Assembly (NCBI RefSeq): GCF_963082655.1
Contig: NC_081555.1
Location: forward strand, 29,931,266 to 29,995,265
DNA length: 64,000 nucleotides
Direction of reading: 5' to 3'
Origin: Stomoxys calcitrans
Lineage: Eukaryota; Arthropoda; Insecta; Diptera; Muscidae
The notes beneath the pieces were generated by a model, which was not told where the DNA came from, searched no databases, and worked only from the letters and a program-made list of their open reading frames with translations. Of this stretch, positions 22,872-36,255 are shown piece after piece (position 1 is the stretch's first letter; every line of letters begins with the position of its first letter). A program made the translations under genes and the position numbers.

Positions 22872-25047
22872 TTGAACTCAGGCATTCAGCGACAAAAGCA
22901 CACATGGCTATGGCGCCCTGTGGTCATTAGAGAGAAACTAACCACCACACATGATCCCACGATTAATAAATTGGTATTGTATGCCTTTGCTACATTTCAA
23001 ATGAAAGGTACATGTCTTTGCTACACTTCGTATAAAAGGTGATTGTCTTTGCTACATTAATTTTATTTGGATGTAGCAAAGACATACACTTTGTTACTAA
23101 AATATAACTGAAAAGTAGTGTTTTCACTAACGTCATCTGGCATCCAAAAGGTACAATAGAATGTACGCATTTTTTGACCATCGACATCTGCTAACCACTC
23201 CTTGTAACTAAATATAACTGAGAGATGCCATTTTTAGCAGCGACACCTGGCATCCAAAAGGCGACACCTGGCATACACTATCTTTGCGTATTGTTTCTTT
23301 GATTGCACGGCCTTGACATCTTTTGTCTAACTAAAGAACTACAATGGTGGTTGTATAAAATAACAAAATTCAAGCAGAAAGTTCATGTCTTTGATAAACT
23401 AGTACTAGAATTGCAAGTCTTTGCTACATTTCAAATAAAGTGCTTGTCTTTAATAAAAAGTTTATTAACTACAATAATAAAATAATGGTTTGATTTTATA
23501 TTAAACAATCCTATATTCAAAAAAAAATTAATTTGTATTATTTTCTATGTATGTTTTTTTAGTCTATAATTAACGAAAAACATCAACAAAAAAAAAAAAC
23601 AAAAGTATTACATATCAAAATTACAAAATTAATTAAACAAAATAGACAACAAGGAAAAACAAATTCTTGGTGTTTCCCTCTTGAAAATAGTAGTCCATTG
23701 CGAGTTTTTAATTTCCTTCTTCATTTTTTGAACTTCCTGCTCGCACTGAACCACTTTTTCTCGGGCATCAGAAAGTTCAATCAACATTTTTTTCTGGCTC
23801 TCTTGCAGTTTGTAGTTTTCAAACCATAATTTTAAATTGGCTTGCCTTAATTTGTGGATTTCTTCCAAGAAATTATTCTTATTCACATCCATTTCCTTTC
23901 GTTTGGCTTCACTTATTATTATTTCCATTTCCTTATTACCTTTCCTTTTTTTCTTTTTTTTATTTTCTTTCCAATTACCTCTTCCTTAGGCTTCCACACA
24001 GGAATGAATGAAATCGTTTGGAAGCTCACCCTTTTATAGACTTTTTGTTTGTTATTTTTGTTGCCTTAGTAACATCATTTGACAGGAAAATATGAAAGAT
24101 TAGTAGCTTTGTTCCGAATGTGTATTCAAATTAAGGAATATTAGGTCTGTTACGGAAAATTCAGCTAAAAATCAGAAAAATTTCCGGGCCTGGTCCCAAG
24201 AAATTGGCCGACGAAAATATTTTTGATGCAGTTTGCGAAAACTTCCTTATTGGGGACCTCCGTTCGGCTCTGGAAGGCTCATGTACAATTCTATTGTCGA
24301 ACTATATATATTGTGAGCGCTAGTTAGCAGTTGAGAGATGTTAGTTACATATGCGTCATAGTTCGCGTCAAATTTGATTTTGGAGGGTTTTGTGAGGGAA
24401 ATTTGGACGATATATCAGAAAAATTTTGTTTGTTGCATTAGTTGGAGCCTAGACGTCGACTCTTCGCAAAAGTATGCATTCATCTAGATATAGTGTTAAC
24501 CAATAGGTGTGTGTAATCTCAAGACCCTAGGTGGTCCAGGTCTCGAGATAGAGGAAAATTCAACTAAAAATCAGAAACATTTTCTATGTTGGATTTGTTG
24601 AAAAATATACATCGAAAATCCACGATATTTAGCATGTATATAGATATAGTGATAGCCTATCTGTGGGTGTAATCTCAAGACCCTAGGCGGACAAAGTTCC
24701 ATGATCTAGGAAAATTCGACCAATTAACTTTTTTTGCATTTTTCCAAATTTGCACGATCTTGATGAAACTTTGCAAGTAAATAGAGGAAGTTCTTACCTA
24801 TACGTCGATGTAAATCTCAAGACCCTAAGTGGTCCGGGCCCCGAGATATAGGCCGACGAAAATATTTTTGTCGAATTTTGAGAAAAGTTTTTAATCGGCT
24901 CTTGGAAGGCTCATTTACAAGCTTAATGTCGAACTATATTTGGTGGGCGGTGGTTAGCAGTTGACAGATCTGTCATAGCACGCGCCAAATTTGATTTTAG
25001 ATGGTTTGCGCGGGAAAATTCGACGAAAAATTAGAGAAAAAAATAGT
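22872..25047 (+). repeat. Array unit U12 (A type)
   Basis: 2176 bp. Shares ggtacaatag with U7 (offset about 10.77 kb) but lacks the U7 deletion, so that deletion came after the two shared ancestry. The head has one A fewer than other A units (cgtataaaagg). Confidence 0.97.
23629..23928 (-). CDS. Coiled-coil minigene, copy U12, intact
   Basis: Protein identical to the reference copy. TATA box at 24031-24038. Confidence 0.45.
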   Translation of the reverse strand: MEIIISEAKRKEMDVNKNNFLEEIHKLRQANLKLWFENYKLQESQKKMLIELSDAREKVVQCEQEVQKMKKEIKNSQWTTIFKRETPRICFSLLSILFN

Positions 25048-27191
25048 TTGAACTCAGGCATTCAGCGACAAAAGCACACATGGCTATGGCGCCCTGTGGT
25101 CATTTGAGAGAAACTAACCACCACACATGATCCCACGATTAATAAATTGGTATTGTATGTCTTTGCTACATTTCAAATGAAAGGTACATGTCTTTGCTAC
25201 ACTTCATATAAAAGGTGATTGTCTTTGCTACATTAATTTTATTTGGATGTAGCAAAGACATACACTTTGTTACTAAAATATAACTGAAAAGTAGTGTTTT
25301 CACTAACGTCATCTGGCATCATCTGACCAACGACATCTGCTAACCACTCCTTGCAACTAAATATAACTGAGAGATGCCATTTTTAGCAGCGACACCTGGC
25401 ATCCAAAAGGCGACACCTGGCATACACTATCTTTGCGTATTGTTTCTTTGATTGCACGGCCTTGACATCTTTTGTCTAACTAAAGAACTACAATGGTGGT
25501 TGTATAAAATAACAAAATTCAAGCAGAAAGTTCATGTCTTTGATAAACTAGTACTAGAATTGCAAGTCTTTGCTACATTTCAAATAAAGTGCTTGTCTTT
25601 AATAAAAAGTTTATTAACTACAATAATAAAATAATGGTTTGATTTTATATTAAACAATCCTATATTCAAAAAAATTAATTTGTATTATTTTCTATGTATG
25701 TTTTTTAGTCTATAATTAACGAAAAACATCAACAAAAAAAAAACAAAAGTATTACATATCAAAATTACAAAATTAATTAAACAAAATAGACAACAAGGAA
25801 AAACAAATTCTTGGTGTTTCCCTCTTGAAAATAGTAGTCCATTGCGAGTTTTTAATTTCCTTCTTCATTTTTTGAACTTCCTGCTCGCACTGAACCACTT
25901 TTTCTCGGGCATCAGAAAGTTCAATCAACATTTTTTTCTGGCTCTCTTGCAGTTTGTAGTTTTCAAACCATAATTTTAAATTGGCTTGCCTTAATTTGTG
26001 GATTTCTTCCAAGAAATTATTCTTATTCACATCCATTTCCTTTCGTTTGGCTTCACTTATTATTATTTCCATTTCCTTATTACCTTTCCTTTTTTCTTTT
26101 TTTTATTTTCTTTCCAATTACCTCTTCCTTAGGCTTCCACACAGGAATGAATGAAATCGTTTGGAAGCTCACCCTTTTATAGACTTTTTGTTTGTTATTT
26201 TTGTTGCCTTAGTAACATCATTTGACAGAAAAATATGAAAGATTAGTAGCTTTGTTCCGAATGTGTATTCAAATTAAGGAATATTAGGTCTGTTACGGAA
26301 AATTTAGCTAAAAATCAGAAAAATTTCCGGGCCTGGTCCCAAGATATTGGCCGACGAAAATATTTTTGATGCATTTTGCGAAAACTTTCTCATTGGGTCC
26401 CTCCGTTCGGCTCTGGAAGGATCATGTACAATTCTATTGTCGAACTATAAATATTGTGAGCGCTAGTTAGCAGTTGAGAGATGTTAGTTACATATGCGTC
26501 ATAGTTCGCGTCAAATTTGATTTTGGAGGGTTTTGTGAGGGAAATTTGGACGATATATCAGAAAAATTTTTGTTTGTTGCATTAGTTGGAGCCTAGACGT
26601 CGACTCTTCGCAAAAGTATGCATTCATCTAGATATAGTGTTAACCAATAGGTGTGTGTAATCTCAAGACCCTAGGTGGTCCAGGTCTCGAGATAAAGGAA
26701 AATTCAACTAAAAATCAGACACATTTTCTATGTTGGATTTGTTGAAAAATATACATCGAAAATCCACGATATTTAGCATGTATATAGATATAGTGATAGC
26801 CTATCTGTGGGTGTAATCTCAAGACCCTAGGCGGACAAAGTTCCATGATCTAGGAAAATTCGACCAATTAACTTTTTTTGCATTTTTCCAAATTTGCACG
26901 ATCTTGATGAAACTTTGCAAGTAAATAGAGGAAGTTCTTACCTATACGTCGATGTAAATCTCAAGACCCTAAGTGGTCCGGGCCCCGAGATATAGGCCGA
27001 CGAAAATATTTTTGACGAATTTTGAGAAAAGTTTTTAATCGGCTCTTGGAAGGCTCATTTACAAGCTTAATGTCGAACTATATTTGGTGGGCGGTGGTTA
27101 GCAGTTGACAGATCTGTCATAGCACGCGCCAAATTTGATTTTAGATGGTTTGCGCGGGAAAATTCGACGAAAAATTAGAGAAAAAAATAGT
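25048..27191 (+). repeat. Array unit U13 (B type), ~30-bp deletion
   Basis: 2144 bp. At about 25318 ctggcatc runs into atctgaccaacg, so the stretch with aatagaatgtacg is missing. The small insert atc(t) repeats adjacent sequence. Confidence 0.96.
25773..26072 (-). CDS. Coiled-coil minigene, copy U13, intact
   Basis: Protein identical to the reference copy. TATA box at 26174-26181. Confidence 0.45.
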   Translation of the reverse strand: MEIIISEAKRKEMDVNKNNFLEEIHKLRQANLKLWFENYKLQESQKKMLIELSDAREKVVQCEQEVQKMKKEIKNSQWTTIFKRETPRICFSLLSILFN

Positions 27192-27471
27192 TTGAACTCA
27201 GGCATTCAGCGACAAAAGCACACATGGCTATGGCGCCCTGTGGTCATTTGAGAGAAACTAACCACCACACATGATCCCACGATTAATAAATTGGTATTGT
27301 ATGCCTTTACTACATTTCAAATGAAAGGTACATGTCTTTGCTACACTTCATATAAAAGGTGATTGTCTTTGCTACATTAATTTTATTTGGATGTAGCAAA
27401 GACATACACTTTGTTACTAAAATATAACTGAAAAGTAGTGTTTTCACTAACGTCATCTGGCATCCAAAAGG

Positions 27472-28241
27472 CACATTTTTTGACCATCGACATCTGCTAA
27501 CCACTCCTTGTAACTAAATATAACTGAGAGATGCCATTTTTAGCTGCGACACCTGGCATCCAAAAGGCGACACCTGGCATACACTATCTTTGCGTATTGT
27601 TTCTTTGATTGCACGGCCTTGACATCTTTTGTCTAACTAAAGAACTACAATGGTGGTTGTATAAAATAACAAAATTCAAGCAGAAAGTTCATGTCTTTGA
27701 TAAACTAGTACTAGAATTGCAAGTCTTTGCTACATTTCAAATAAAGTGCTTGTCTTTAATAAAAAGTTTATTAACTACAATAATAAAATAATGGTTTGAT
27801 TTTATATTAAACAATCCTATATTCAAAAAAAATTAATTTGTATTATTTTCTATGTACGCATTTTTTGACCATCGACATCTGCTAACCACTCCTTGTAACT
27901 AAATATAACTGAGAGATGCCATTTTTAGCTGCGACACCTGGCATCCAAAAGGCGACACCTGGCATACACTATCTTTGCGTATTGTTTCTTTGATTGCACG
28001 GCCTTGACATCTTTTGTCTAACTAAAGAACTACAATGGTGGTTGTATAAAATAACAAAATTCAAGCAGAAAGTTCATGTCTTTGATAAACTAGTACTAGA
28101 ATTGCAAGTCTTTGCTACATTTCAAATAAAGTGCTTGTCTTTAATAAAAAGTTTATTAACTACAATAATAAAATAATGGTTTGATTTTATATTAAACAAT
28201 CCTATATTCAAAAAAAAATTAATTTGTATTATTTTCTATGT
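27472..28241 (+). repeat. 385-bp direct duplication inside U14
   Basis: Same breakpoints as in U8 (tctatgta/cgcatttt), so the rearrangement happened once and was then copied within the array. Confidence 0.93.
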
Positions 28242-28318
28242 ATGTTTTTTTAGTCTATAATTAACGAAAAACATCAACAAAAAAAAAAACAAAAGTATTA
28301 CATATCAAAATTACAAAA

Positions 28319-28618
28319 TTAATTAAACAAAATAGACAACAAGGAAAAACAAATTCTTGGTGTTTCCCTCTTGAAAATAGTAGTCCATTGCGAGTTTTTA
28401 ATTTCCTTCTTCATTTTTTGAACTTCCTGCTCGCACTGAACCACTTTTTCTCGGGCATCAGAAAGTTCAATCAACATTTTTTTCTGGCTCTCTTGCAGTT
28501 TGTAGTTTTCAAACCATAATTTTAAATTGGCTTGCCTTAATTTGTGGATTTCTTCCAAGAAATTATTCTTATTCACATCCATTTCCTTTCGTTTGGCTTC
28601 ACTTATTATTATTTCCAT
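28319..28618 (-). CDS. Coiled-coil minigene, copy U14, intact
   Basis: Protein identical to the reference copy. TATA box at 28721-28728. Two copies of the downstream polyadenylation region. Confidence 0.45.
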   Translation of the reverse strand: MEIIISEAKRKEMDVNKNNFLEEIHKLRQANLKLWFENYKLQESQKKMLIELSDAREKVVQCEQEVQKMKKEIKNSQWTTIFKRETPRICFSLLSILFN

Positions 28619-29736
28619 TTCCTTATTACCTTTCCTTTTTTTCTTTTTTTTATTTTCTTTCCAATTACCTCTTCCTTAGGCTTCCACACAGGAATGAATG
28701 AAATCGTTTGGAAGCTCACCCTTTTATAGACTTTTTGTTTGTTATTTTTGTTGCCTTAGTAACATCATTTGACAGAAAAATATGAAAGATTAGTAGCTTT
28801 GTTCCGAATGTGTATTCAAATTAAGGAATATTAGGTCTGTTACGGAAAATTCAGCTAAAAATCAGAAAAATTTCCGGGCCTGGTCCCAAGATATTGGCCG
28901 ACGAAAATATTTTTGATGCATTTTGCGAAAACTTTCTCATTGGGTCCCTCCGTTCGGCTCTGGAAGGATCATGTACAATTCTATTGTCGAACTATAAATA
29001 TTGTGAGCGCTAGTTAGCAGTTGAGAGATGTTAGTTACATATGCGTCATAGTTCGCATCAAATTTGATTTTGGAGGGTTTTGTGAGGGAAATTTGGACGA
29101 TATATCAGAAAAATTTTTGTTTGTTGCATTAGTTGGAGCCTAGACGTCGACTCTTCGCAAAAGTATGCATTCATCTAGATATAGTGTTAACCAATAGGTG
29201 TGTGTAATCTCAAGACCCTAGGTGGTCCAGGTCTCGAGATAGAGGAAAATTCAACTAAAAATCAGAAACATTTTCTATGTTGGATTTGTTGAAAAATATA
29301 CATCGAAAATCCACGATATTTAGCATGTATATAGATATAGTGATAGCCTATCTGTGGGTGTAATCTCAAGACCCTAGGCGGACAAAGTTCCATGATATAG
29401 GAAAATTCGACCAATTAACTTTTTTTGCATTTTTCCAAATTTGCACGATCTTGATGAAACTTTGCAAGTAAATAGAGGAAGTTCTTACCTATACGTCGAT
29501 GTAAATCTCAAGACCCTAAGTGGTCCGGGCCCCGAGATATAGGCCGACGAAAATATTTTTGACGAATTTTGAGAAAAGTTTTTAATCGGCTCTTGGAAGG
29601 CTCATTTACAAGCTTATTGTCGAACTATATTTGGTGGGCGGTGGTTAGCAGTTGACAGATGTGTCATAGCACGCGCCAAATTTGATTTTAGATGGTTTGG
29701 GCGGGAAAATTCGACGAAAAATTAGAAAAAAATTGT

Positions 29737-31912
29737 TTGAACTCAGGCATTCAGCGACAAAAGCACACATGGCTATGGCGCCCTGTGGTCATTAGAGAGA
29801 AACTAACCACCACACATGATCCCACGATTAATAAATTGGTATTGTATGCCTTTGCTACATTTCAAATGAAAGGTACATGTCTTTGCTACACTTCGTATAA
29901 AAAGGTGATTGTCTTTGCTACATTAATTTTATTTGGATGTAGCAAAGACATACACTTTGTTACTAAAATATAACTGAAAAGTAGTGTTTTCACTAACGTC
30001 ATCTGGCATCCAAAAGGCACAATAGAATGTACGCATTTTTTGACCATCGACATCTGCTAACCACTCCTTGTAACTAAATATAACTGAGAGATGCCATTTT
30101 TAGCTGCGACACCTGGCATCCAAAAGGCGACACCTGGCATACACTATCTTTGCGTATTGTTTCTTTGATTGCACGGCCTTGACATCTTTTGTCTAACTAA
30201 AGAACTACAATGGTGGTTGTATAAAATAACAAAATTCAAGCAGAAAGTTCATGTCTTTGATAAACTAGTACTAGAATTGCAAGTCTTTGCTACATTTCAA
30301 ATAAAGTGCTTGTCTTTAATAAAAAGTTTATTAACTACAATAATAAAATAATGGTTTGATTTTATATTAAACAATCCTATATTCAAAAAAAAATTAATTT
30401 GTATTATTTTCTATGTATGTTTTTTTAGTCTATAATTAACGAAAAACATCAACAAAAAAAAAAACAAAAGTATTACATATCAAAATTACAAAATTAATTA
30501 AACAAAATAGACAACAAGGAAAAACAAATTCTTGGTGTTTCCCTCTTGAAAATAGTAGTCCATTGCGAGTTTTTAATTTCCTTCTTCATTTTTTGAACTT
30601 CCTGCTCGCACTGAACCACTTTTTCTCGGGCATCAGAAAGTTCAATCAACATTTTTTTCTGGCTCTCTTGCAGTTTGTAGTTTTCAAACCATAATTTTAA
30701 ATTGGCTTGCCTTAATTTGTGGATTTCTTCCAAGAAATTATTCTTATTCACATCCATTTCCTTTCGTTTGGCTTCACTTATTATTATTTCCATTTCCTTA
30801 TTACCTTTCCTTTTTTTCTTTTTTTTATTTTCTTTCCAATTACCTCTTCCTTAGGCTTCCACACAGGAATGAATGAAATCGTTTGGAAGCTCACCCTTTT
30901 ATAGACTTTTTGTTTGTTATTTTTGTTGCCTTAGTAACATCATTTGACAGAAAAATATGAAAGATTAGTAGCTTTGTTCCGAATGTGTATTCAAATTAAG
31001 GAATATTAGGTCTGTTACGGAAAATTTAGCTAAAAATCAGAAAAATTTCCGGGCCTGGTCCCAAGATATTGGCCGACGAAAATATTTTTGATGCATTTTG
31101 CGAAAACTTTCTCATTGGGTCCCTCCGTTCGGCTCTGGAAGGATCATGTACAATTCTATTGTCGAACTATAAATATTGTGAGCGCTAGTTAGCAGTTGAG
31201 AGATGTTAGTTACATATGCGTCATAGTTCGCGTCAAATTTGATTTTGGAGGGTTTTGTGAGGGAAATTTGGACGATATATCAGAAAAATTTTGTTTGTTG
31301 CATTAGTTGGAGCCTAGACGTCGACTCTTCGCAAAAGTATGCATTCATCTAGATATAGTGTTAACCAATAGGTGTGTGTAATCTCAAGACCCTAGGTGGT
31401 CCAGGTCTCGAGATAGAGGAAAATTCAACTAAAAATCAGAAACATTTTCTATGTTGGATTTGTTGAAAAATATACATCGAAAATCCACGATATTTAGCAT
31501 GTATATAGATATAGTGATAGCCTATCTGTGGGTGTAATCTCAAGACCCTAGGCGGACAAAGTTCCATGATCTAGGAAAATTCGACCAATTAACTTTTTTT
31601 GCATTTTTCCAAATTTGCACGATCTTGATGAAACTTTGCAAGTAAATAGAGGAAGTTCTTACCTATACGTCGATGTAAATCTCAAGACCCTAAGTGGTCC
31701 GGGCCCCGAGATATAGGCCGACGAAAATATTTTTGACGAATTTTGAGAAAAGTTTTTAATCGGCTCTTGGAAGGCTCATTTACAAGCTTAATGTCGAACT
31801 ATATTTGGTGGGCGGTGGTTAGCAGTTGACAGATCTGTCATAGCACGCGCCAAATTTGATTTTAGATGGTTTGCGCGGGAAAATTCGACGAAAAATTAGA
31901 GAAAAAAATAGT
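29737..31912 (+). repeat. Array unit U15 (A type)
   Basis: 2176 bp. A-type head with the common (not the alternative) tail. Confidence 0.97.
30494..30793 (-). CDS. Coiled-coil minigene, copy U15, intact
   Basis: Protein identical to the reference copy. TATA box at 30896-30903. Confidence 0.45.
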   Translation of the reverse strand: MEIIISEAKRKEMDVNKNNFLEEIHKLRQANLKLWFENYKLQESQKKMLIELSDAREKVVQCEQEVQKMKKEIKNSQWTTIFKRETPRICFSLLSILFN

Positions 31913-34083
31913 TTGAACTCAGGCATTCAGCGACAAAAGCACACATGGCTATGGCGCCCTGTGGTCATTTGAGAGAAACTAACCACCACACATGATCCCA
32001 CGATTAATAAATTGGTATTGTATGTCTTTGCTACATTTCAAATGAAAGGTACATGTCTTTGCTACACTTCATATAAAAGGTGATTGTCTTTGCTACATTA
32101 ATTTTATTTGGATGTAGCAAAGACATACACTTTGTTACTAAAATATAACTGAAAAGTAGTGTTTTGACTAACGTCATCTGGCATCCAAAAGGCACAATAG
32201 AATGTACGTATTTTTGACCAACGACATCTGCTAACCACTCCTTGCAACTAAATATAACTGAGAGATGCCATTTTTAGCAGCGACACCTGGCATCCAAAAG
32301 GCGACACCTGGCATACACTATCTTTGCGTATTGTTTCTTTGATTGCACGGCCTTGACATCTTTTGTCTAACTAAAGAACTACAATGGTGGTTGTATAAAA
32401 TAACAAAATTCAAGCAGAAAGTTCATGTCTTTGATAAACTAGTACTAGAATTGCAAGTCTTTGCTACATTTCAAATAAAGTGCTTGTCTTTAATAAAAAG
32501 TTTATTAACTACAATAATAAAATAATGGTTTGATTTTATATTAAACAATCCTATATTCAAAAAAAATTAATTTGTATTATTTTCTATGTATGTTTTTTTA
32601 GTCTATAATTAACGAAAAACATCAACAAAAAAAAAACAAAAGTATTACATATCAAAATTACAAAATTAATTAAACAAAATAGACAACAAGGAAAAACAAA
32701 TTCTTGGTGTTTCCCTCTTGAAAATAGTAGTCCATTGCGAGTTTTTAATTTCCTTCTTCATTTTTTGAACTTCCTGCTCGCACTGAACCACTTTTTCTCG
32801 GGCATCAGAAAGTTCAATCAACATTTTTTTCTGGCTCTCTTGCAGTTTGTAGTTTTCAAACCATAATTTTAAATTGGCTTGCCTTAATTTGTGGATTTCT
32901 TCCAAGAAATTATTCTTATTCACATCCATTTCCTTTCGTTTGGCTTCACTTATTATTATTTCCATTTCCTTATTACCTTTCCTTTTTTTCTTTTTTTTAT
33001 TTTCTTTCCAATTACCTCTTCCTTAGGCTTCCACACAGGAATGAATGAAATCGTTTGGAAGCTCACCCTTTTATAGACTTTTTGTTTGTTATTTTTGTTG
33101 CCTTAGTAACATCATTTGACAGAAAAATATGAAAGATTAGTAGCTTTGTTCCGAATGTGTATTCAAATTAAGGAATATTAGGTCTGTTACGGAAAATTTA
33201 GCTAAAAATCAGAAAAATTTCCGGGCCTGGTCCCAAGATATTGGCCGACGAAAATATTTTTGATGCATTTTGCGAAAACTTTCTCATTGGGTCCCTCCGT
33301 TCGGCTCTGGAAGGATCATGTACAATTCTATTGTCGAACTATAAATATTGTGAGCGCTAGTTAGCAGTTGAGAGATGTTAGTTACATATGCGTCATAGTT
33401 CGCGTCAAATTTGATTTTGGAGGGTTTTGTGAGGGAAATTTGGACGATATATCAGAAAAATTTTTGTTTGTTGCATTAGTTGGAGCCTAGACGTCGACTC
33501 TTCGCAAAAGTATGCATTCATCTAGATATAGTGTTAACCAATAGGTGTGTGTAATCTCAAGACCCTAGGTGGTCCAGGTCTCGAGATAGAGGAAAATTAA
33601 ACTAAAAATCAGAAACATTTTCTATGTTGGATTTGTTGAAAAATATACATCGAAAATCCACGATATTTAGCATGTATATAGATATAGTGATAGCCTATCT
33701 GTGGGTGTAATCTCAAGACCCTAGGCGGACAAAGTTCCATGATATAGGAAAATTCGACCAATTAACTTTTTTTGCATTTTTCCAAATTTGCACGATCTTG
33801 ATGAAACTTTGCAAGTAAATAGAGGAAGTTCTTACCTATACGTCGATGTAAATCTCAAGACCCTAAGTGGTCCGGGCCCCGAGATATAGGCCGACGAAAA
33901 TATTTTTGACGAATTTTGAGAAAAGTTTTTAATCGGCTCTTGGAAGGCTCATTTACAAGCTTATTGTCGAACTATATTTGGTGGGCGGTGGTTAGCAGTT
34001 GACAGATGTGTCATAGCACGTGCCAAATTTGATTTTAGATGGTTTGGGCGGGAAAATTCGACGAAAAATTAGAAAAAAATTGT
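31913..34083 (+). repeat. Array unit U16 (B type)
   Basis: 2171 bp. Shares gttttgactaacg and the shortened cgtatttttgacc with U21, five units away. Its tail starts the cacgtgcc variant that runs through U18. Confidence 0.97.
32666..32965 (-). CDS. Coiled-coil minigene, copy U16, intact
   Basis: Protein identical to the reference copy. TATA box at 33068-33075. Confidence 0.45.
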   Translation of the reverse strand: MEIIISEAKRKEMDVNKNNFLEEIHKLRQANLKLWFENYKLQESQKKMLIELSDAREKVVQCEQEVQKMKKEIKNSQWTTIFKRETPRICFSLLSILFN

Positions 34084-36255
34084 TTGAACTCAGGCATTCA
34101 GCGACAAAAGCACACATGGCTATGGCGCCCTGTGGTCATTAGAGAGAAACTAACCACCACACATGATCCCACGATTAATAAATTGGTATTGTATGTCTTT
34201 GCTACATTTCAAATGAAAGGTACATGTCTTTGCTACACTTCGTATAAAAAGGTGATTGTCTTTGCTACATTAATTTTATTTGGATGTAGCAAAGACATAC
34301 ACTTTGTTACTAAAATATAACTGAAAAGTAGTGTTTTCACTAACGTCATCTGGCATCCAAAAGACACAATAGAATGTACGCATTTTTTGACCATCGACAT
34401 CTGCTAACCACTCCTTGTAACTCTAATAACTGAGAGATGCCATTTTTAGCTGCGACACCTGGCATCCAAAAGGCGACACCTGGCATACACTATCTTTGCG
34501 TATTGTTTCTTTGATTGCACGGCCTTGACATCTTTTGTCTAACTAAAGAACTACAATGGTGGTTGTATAAAATAACAAAATTCAAGCAGAAAGTTCATGT
34601 CTTTGATAAACTAGTACTAGAATTGCAAGTCTTTGCTACATTTCAAATAAAGTGCTTGTCTTTAATAAAAAGTTTATTAACTACAATAATAAAATAATGG
34701 TTTGATTTTATATTAAACAATCCTATATTCAAAAAAAAATTAGTTTGTATTATTTTCTATGTATGTTTTTTTAATCTATAATTAACGAAAAACATCAACA
34801 AAAAAAAAACAAAAGTATTACATATCAAAATTACAAAATTAATTAAACAAAATAGACAACAAGGAAAAACAAATTCTTGGTGTTTCCCTCTTGAAAATTG
34901 TAGTCCATTGCGAGTTTTTAATTTCCTTCTTCATTTTTTGAACTTCCTGCTCGCACTGAACCACTTTTTCTCGGGCATCAGAAAGTTCAATCAACATTTT
35001 TTTCTGGCTCTCTTGCAGTTTGTAGTTTTCAAACCATAATTTTAAATTGGCTTGCCTTAATTTGTGGATTTCTTCCAAGAAATTATTCTTATTCACATCC
35101 ATTTCCTTTCGTTTGGCTTCACTTATTATTATTTCCATTTCCTTATTACCTTTCCTTTTTTTCTTTTTTTTATTTTCTTTCCAATTACCTCTTCCTTAGG
35201 CTTCCACACAGGAATGAATGAAATCGTTTGGAAGCTCACCCTTTTATAGACTTTTTGTTTGTTATTTTTGTTGCCTTAGTAACATCATTTGACAGAAAAA
35301 TATGAAAGATTAGTAGCTTTGTTCCGAATGTGTATTCAAATTAAGGAATATTAGGTCTGTTACGGAAAATTTAGCTAAAAATCAGAAAAATTTCCGGGCC
35401 TGGTCCCAAGATATTGGCCGACGAAAATATTTTTGATGCATTTTGCGAAAACTTTCTCATTGGGTCCCTCCGTTCGGCTCTGGAAGGATCATGTACAATT
35501 CTATTGTCGAACTATAAATATTGTGAGCGCTAGTTAGCAGTTGAGAGATGTTAGTTACATATGCGTCATAGTTCGCGTCAAATTTGATTTTGGAGGGTTT
35601 TGTGAGGGAAATTTGGACGATATATCAGAAAAATTTTGTTTGTTGCATTAGTTGGAGCCTAGACGTCGACTCTTCGCAAAAGTATGCATTCATCTAGATA
35701 TAGTGTTAACCAATAGGTGTGTGTAATCTCAAGACCCTAGGTGGTCCAGGTCTCGAGATAGAGGAAAATTCAACTAAAAATCAGAAACATTTTCTATGTT
35801 GGATTTGTTGAAAAATATACATCGAAAATCCACGATATTTAGCATGTATATAGATATAGTGATAGCCTATCTGTCGGTGTAATCTCAAGACCCTAGGCGG
35901 ACAAAGTTCCATGATATAGGAAAATTCGACCAATTAACTTTTTTTGCATTTTTCCAAATTTGCACGATCTTGATGAAACTTTGCAAGTAAATAGAGGAAG
36001 TTCTTACCTATACGTCGATGTAAATCTCAAGACCCTAAGTGGTCCGGGCCCCGAGATATAGGCCGACGAAAATATTTTTGACGAATTTTGAGAAAAGTTT
36101 TTAATCGGCTCTTGGAAGGCTCATTTACAAGCTTATTGTCGAACTATATTTGGTGGGCGGTGGTTAGCAGTTGACAGATGTGTCATAGCACGTGCCAAAT
36201 TTGATTTTAGATGGTTTGGGCGGGAAAATTCGACGAAAAATTAGAAAAAAATTGT
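34084..36255 (+). repeat. Array unit U17 (A type)
   Basis: 2172 bp. First of four consecutive A-type units. Carries attagtttgtatt (about 34740), shared with U18-U20, and gatataggaaaattc, shared with U14, U16 and U19. Private aactctaataactg at about 34420. Confidence 0.97.
34839..35138 (-). CDS. Coiled-coil minigene, copy U17, intact
   Basis: Same protein as the reference copy. One synonymous change at Thr80 (ACT to ACA). TATA box at 35241-35248. Confidence 0.45.
   Translation of the reverse strand: MEIIISEAKRKEMDVNKNNFLEEIHKLRQANLKLWFENYKLQESQKKMLIELSDAREKVVQCEQEVQKMKKEIKNSQWTTIFKRETPRICFSLLSILFN

Larger units (their letters stand above)
27192..29736 (+). repeat. Array unit U14 (B type) with the U8 duplication
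   Basis: 2545 bp. Same 14-bp deletion, atgcctttac variant and 385-bp duplication (about 27472-28241) as U8, at a constant offset of 13380 bp. The two diverge again in the tail: U14 has ttaaggaata, a cagct variant and an A-type junction, where U8 has ttaagtaata, a tagct variant and a B-like junction. Confidence 0.96.
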
